A DNA stretch of 63,392 nucleotides from Edaphosphingomonas laterariae (GTDB lineage Bacteria > Pseudomonadota > Alphaproteobacteria > Sphingomonadales > Sphingomonadaceae). The position numbers and the translations under genes were made by a program. Numbering within the stretch: position 1 is the first letter of the stretch; each line of letters opens with the position of its first letter. The notes beneath the pieces are model-generated. The model was not told where the DNA came from. It was given only the letters and a program-made list of their open reading frames with translations, and did not search any database. The stretch covers positions 1 through 63,392 of the forward strand of contig NZ_FZOS01000020.1 in assembly GCF_900188165.1 (NCBI RefSeq). The letters run 5' to 3'. Below, piece by piece: positions 63,315 through 63,392 of this stretch.

Positions 63315-63392
63315 TGTGATTTTTGGGATTCCCAAGGAGAGATTTCCCTGATTCATGGGGAGCCAGCTTGACGGAGGCTGGCGATGGACGAG
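63315..63392 (+). mobile_element. Probable start of an IS481-type element (cut by the window edge)
   Basis: TGTGATTTTTGGGATTCCC at 63315, a GGAGGCTGGCG leader and then ATG 63384 (MDE...) match the layout of IS481-type left ends, with a terminal TGT and a transposase start about 70 bp in. Only three codons are visible, so the family is tentative. It begins 20 bp after the right end of the IS5-type element. Confidence 0.35.

Overview
The window is high-GC chromosomal DNA of an alphaproteobacterium, most likely a sphingomonad (order Sphingomonadales). The evidence is the codon bias, the abundance of TonB-dependent receptors with FecI/FecR signalling, the SDR/MDR-rich catabolic operons, the alpha-type csp-infA pair, and the style of its insertion sequences. 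No rRNA, tRNA or CRISPR array was seen.

Layout. 0-2 kb: the end of an IS21-like element (1-94) interrupts a TonB-dependent receptor gene. 2.2-3.6 kb: a DUF2147 protein divergent from a TetR regulator. 3.8-8.6 kb: a four-gene tripartite exporter operon (ABC ATPase, MacB-type permease, TolC-like channel, HlyD-like adaptor), with a possible antisense lipoprotein gene at the channel start. 9.0-15.0 kb: an ECF sigma factor, a FecR anti-sigma factor, a 1103-aa STN-domain TonB receptor and a small PraB-like secreted protein closed by a clear terminator, forming a cell-surface signalling unit. 15.1-22 kb: an SDR, an FdhF/YdeP-type molybdopterin oxidoreductase, an N-acyl-D-amino-acid deacylase homologue, a Leu/Phe-type dehydrogenase with a downstream ACT-like protein, and a divergent Lrp regulator.

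22-34.7 kb is a nearly complete phosphorylative L-rhamnose island: GH78 alpha-L-rhamnosidase, DeoR-type regulator, L-rhamnose isomerase and fused rhamnulose-1-phosphate aldolase/lactaldehyde dehydrogenase on the minus strand; rhamnulokinase, FMN L-lactate dehydrogenase and RhaT transporter on the plus strand; then a FucP-type sugar transporter. Together they free rhamnose from glycosides, import it and convert it to DHAP plus pyruvate. 34.9-42.2 kb: a second catabolic cluster of unknown substrate (epimerase, MDR quinone oxidoreductase, two ferredoxin-fold proteins, two SDRs, HSL-type hydrolase, TetR), flanked by a 63-bp tandem hairpin repeat.

42.2-47.5 kb is an accessory patch: an AT-richer acyltransferase, an IS3 OrfA/OrfB remnant, a tyrosine-recombinase scrap and a ParE toxin scrap. 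47.5-53.9 kb returns to core genes: csp-infA with a third tiny ORF, HNH protein-TrhO-GST, small hypotheticals, a cytochrome P460 and an epoxide-hydrolase-like protein. At 54 kb a TetR gene is bracketed by two copies of the same 12-bp operator-like motif; it probably controls the divergent hydrolase/P460 pair and the quinone oxidoreductase that follows. 55.8-61.7 kb encodes a 1963-aa autotransporter. The right edge (61.8-63.4 kb) is mobile-element territory: a kinase-like gene is cut off by an IS5-type element that carries a lipoprotein gene beside a deleted transposase, followed by what looks like the start of an IS481-type element.
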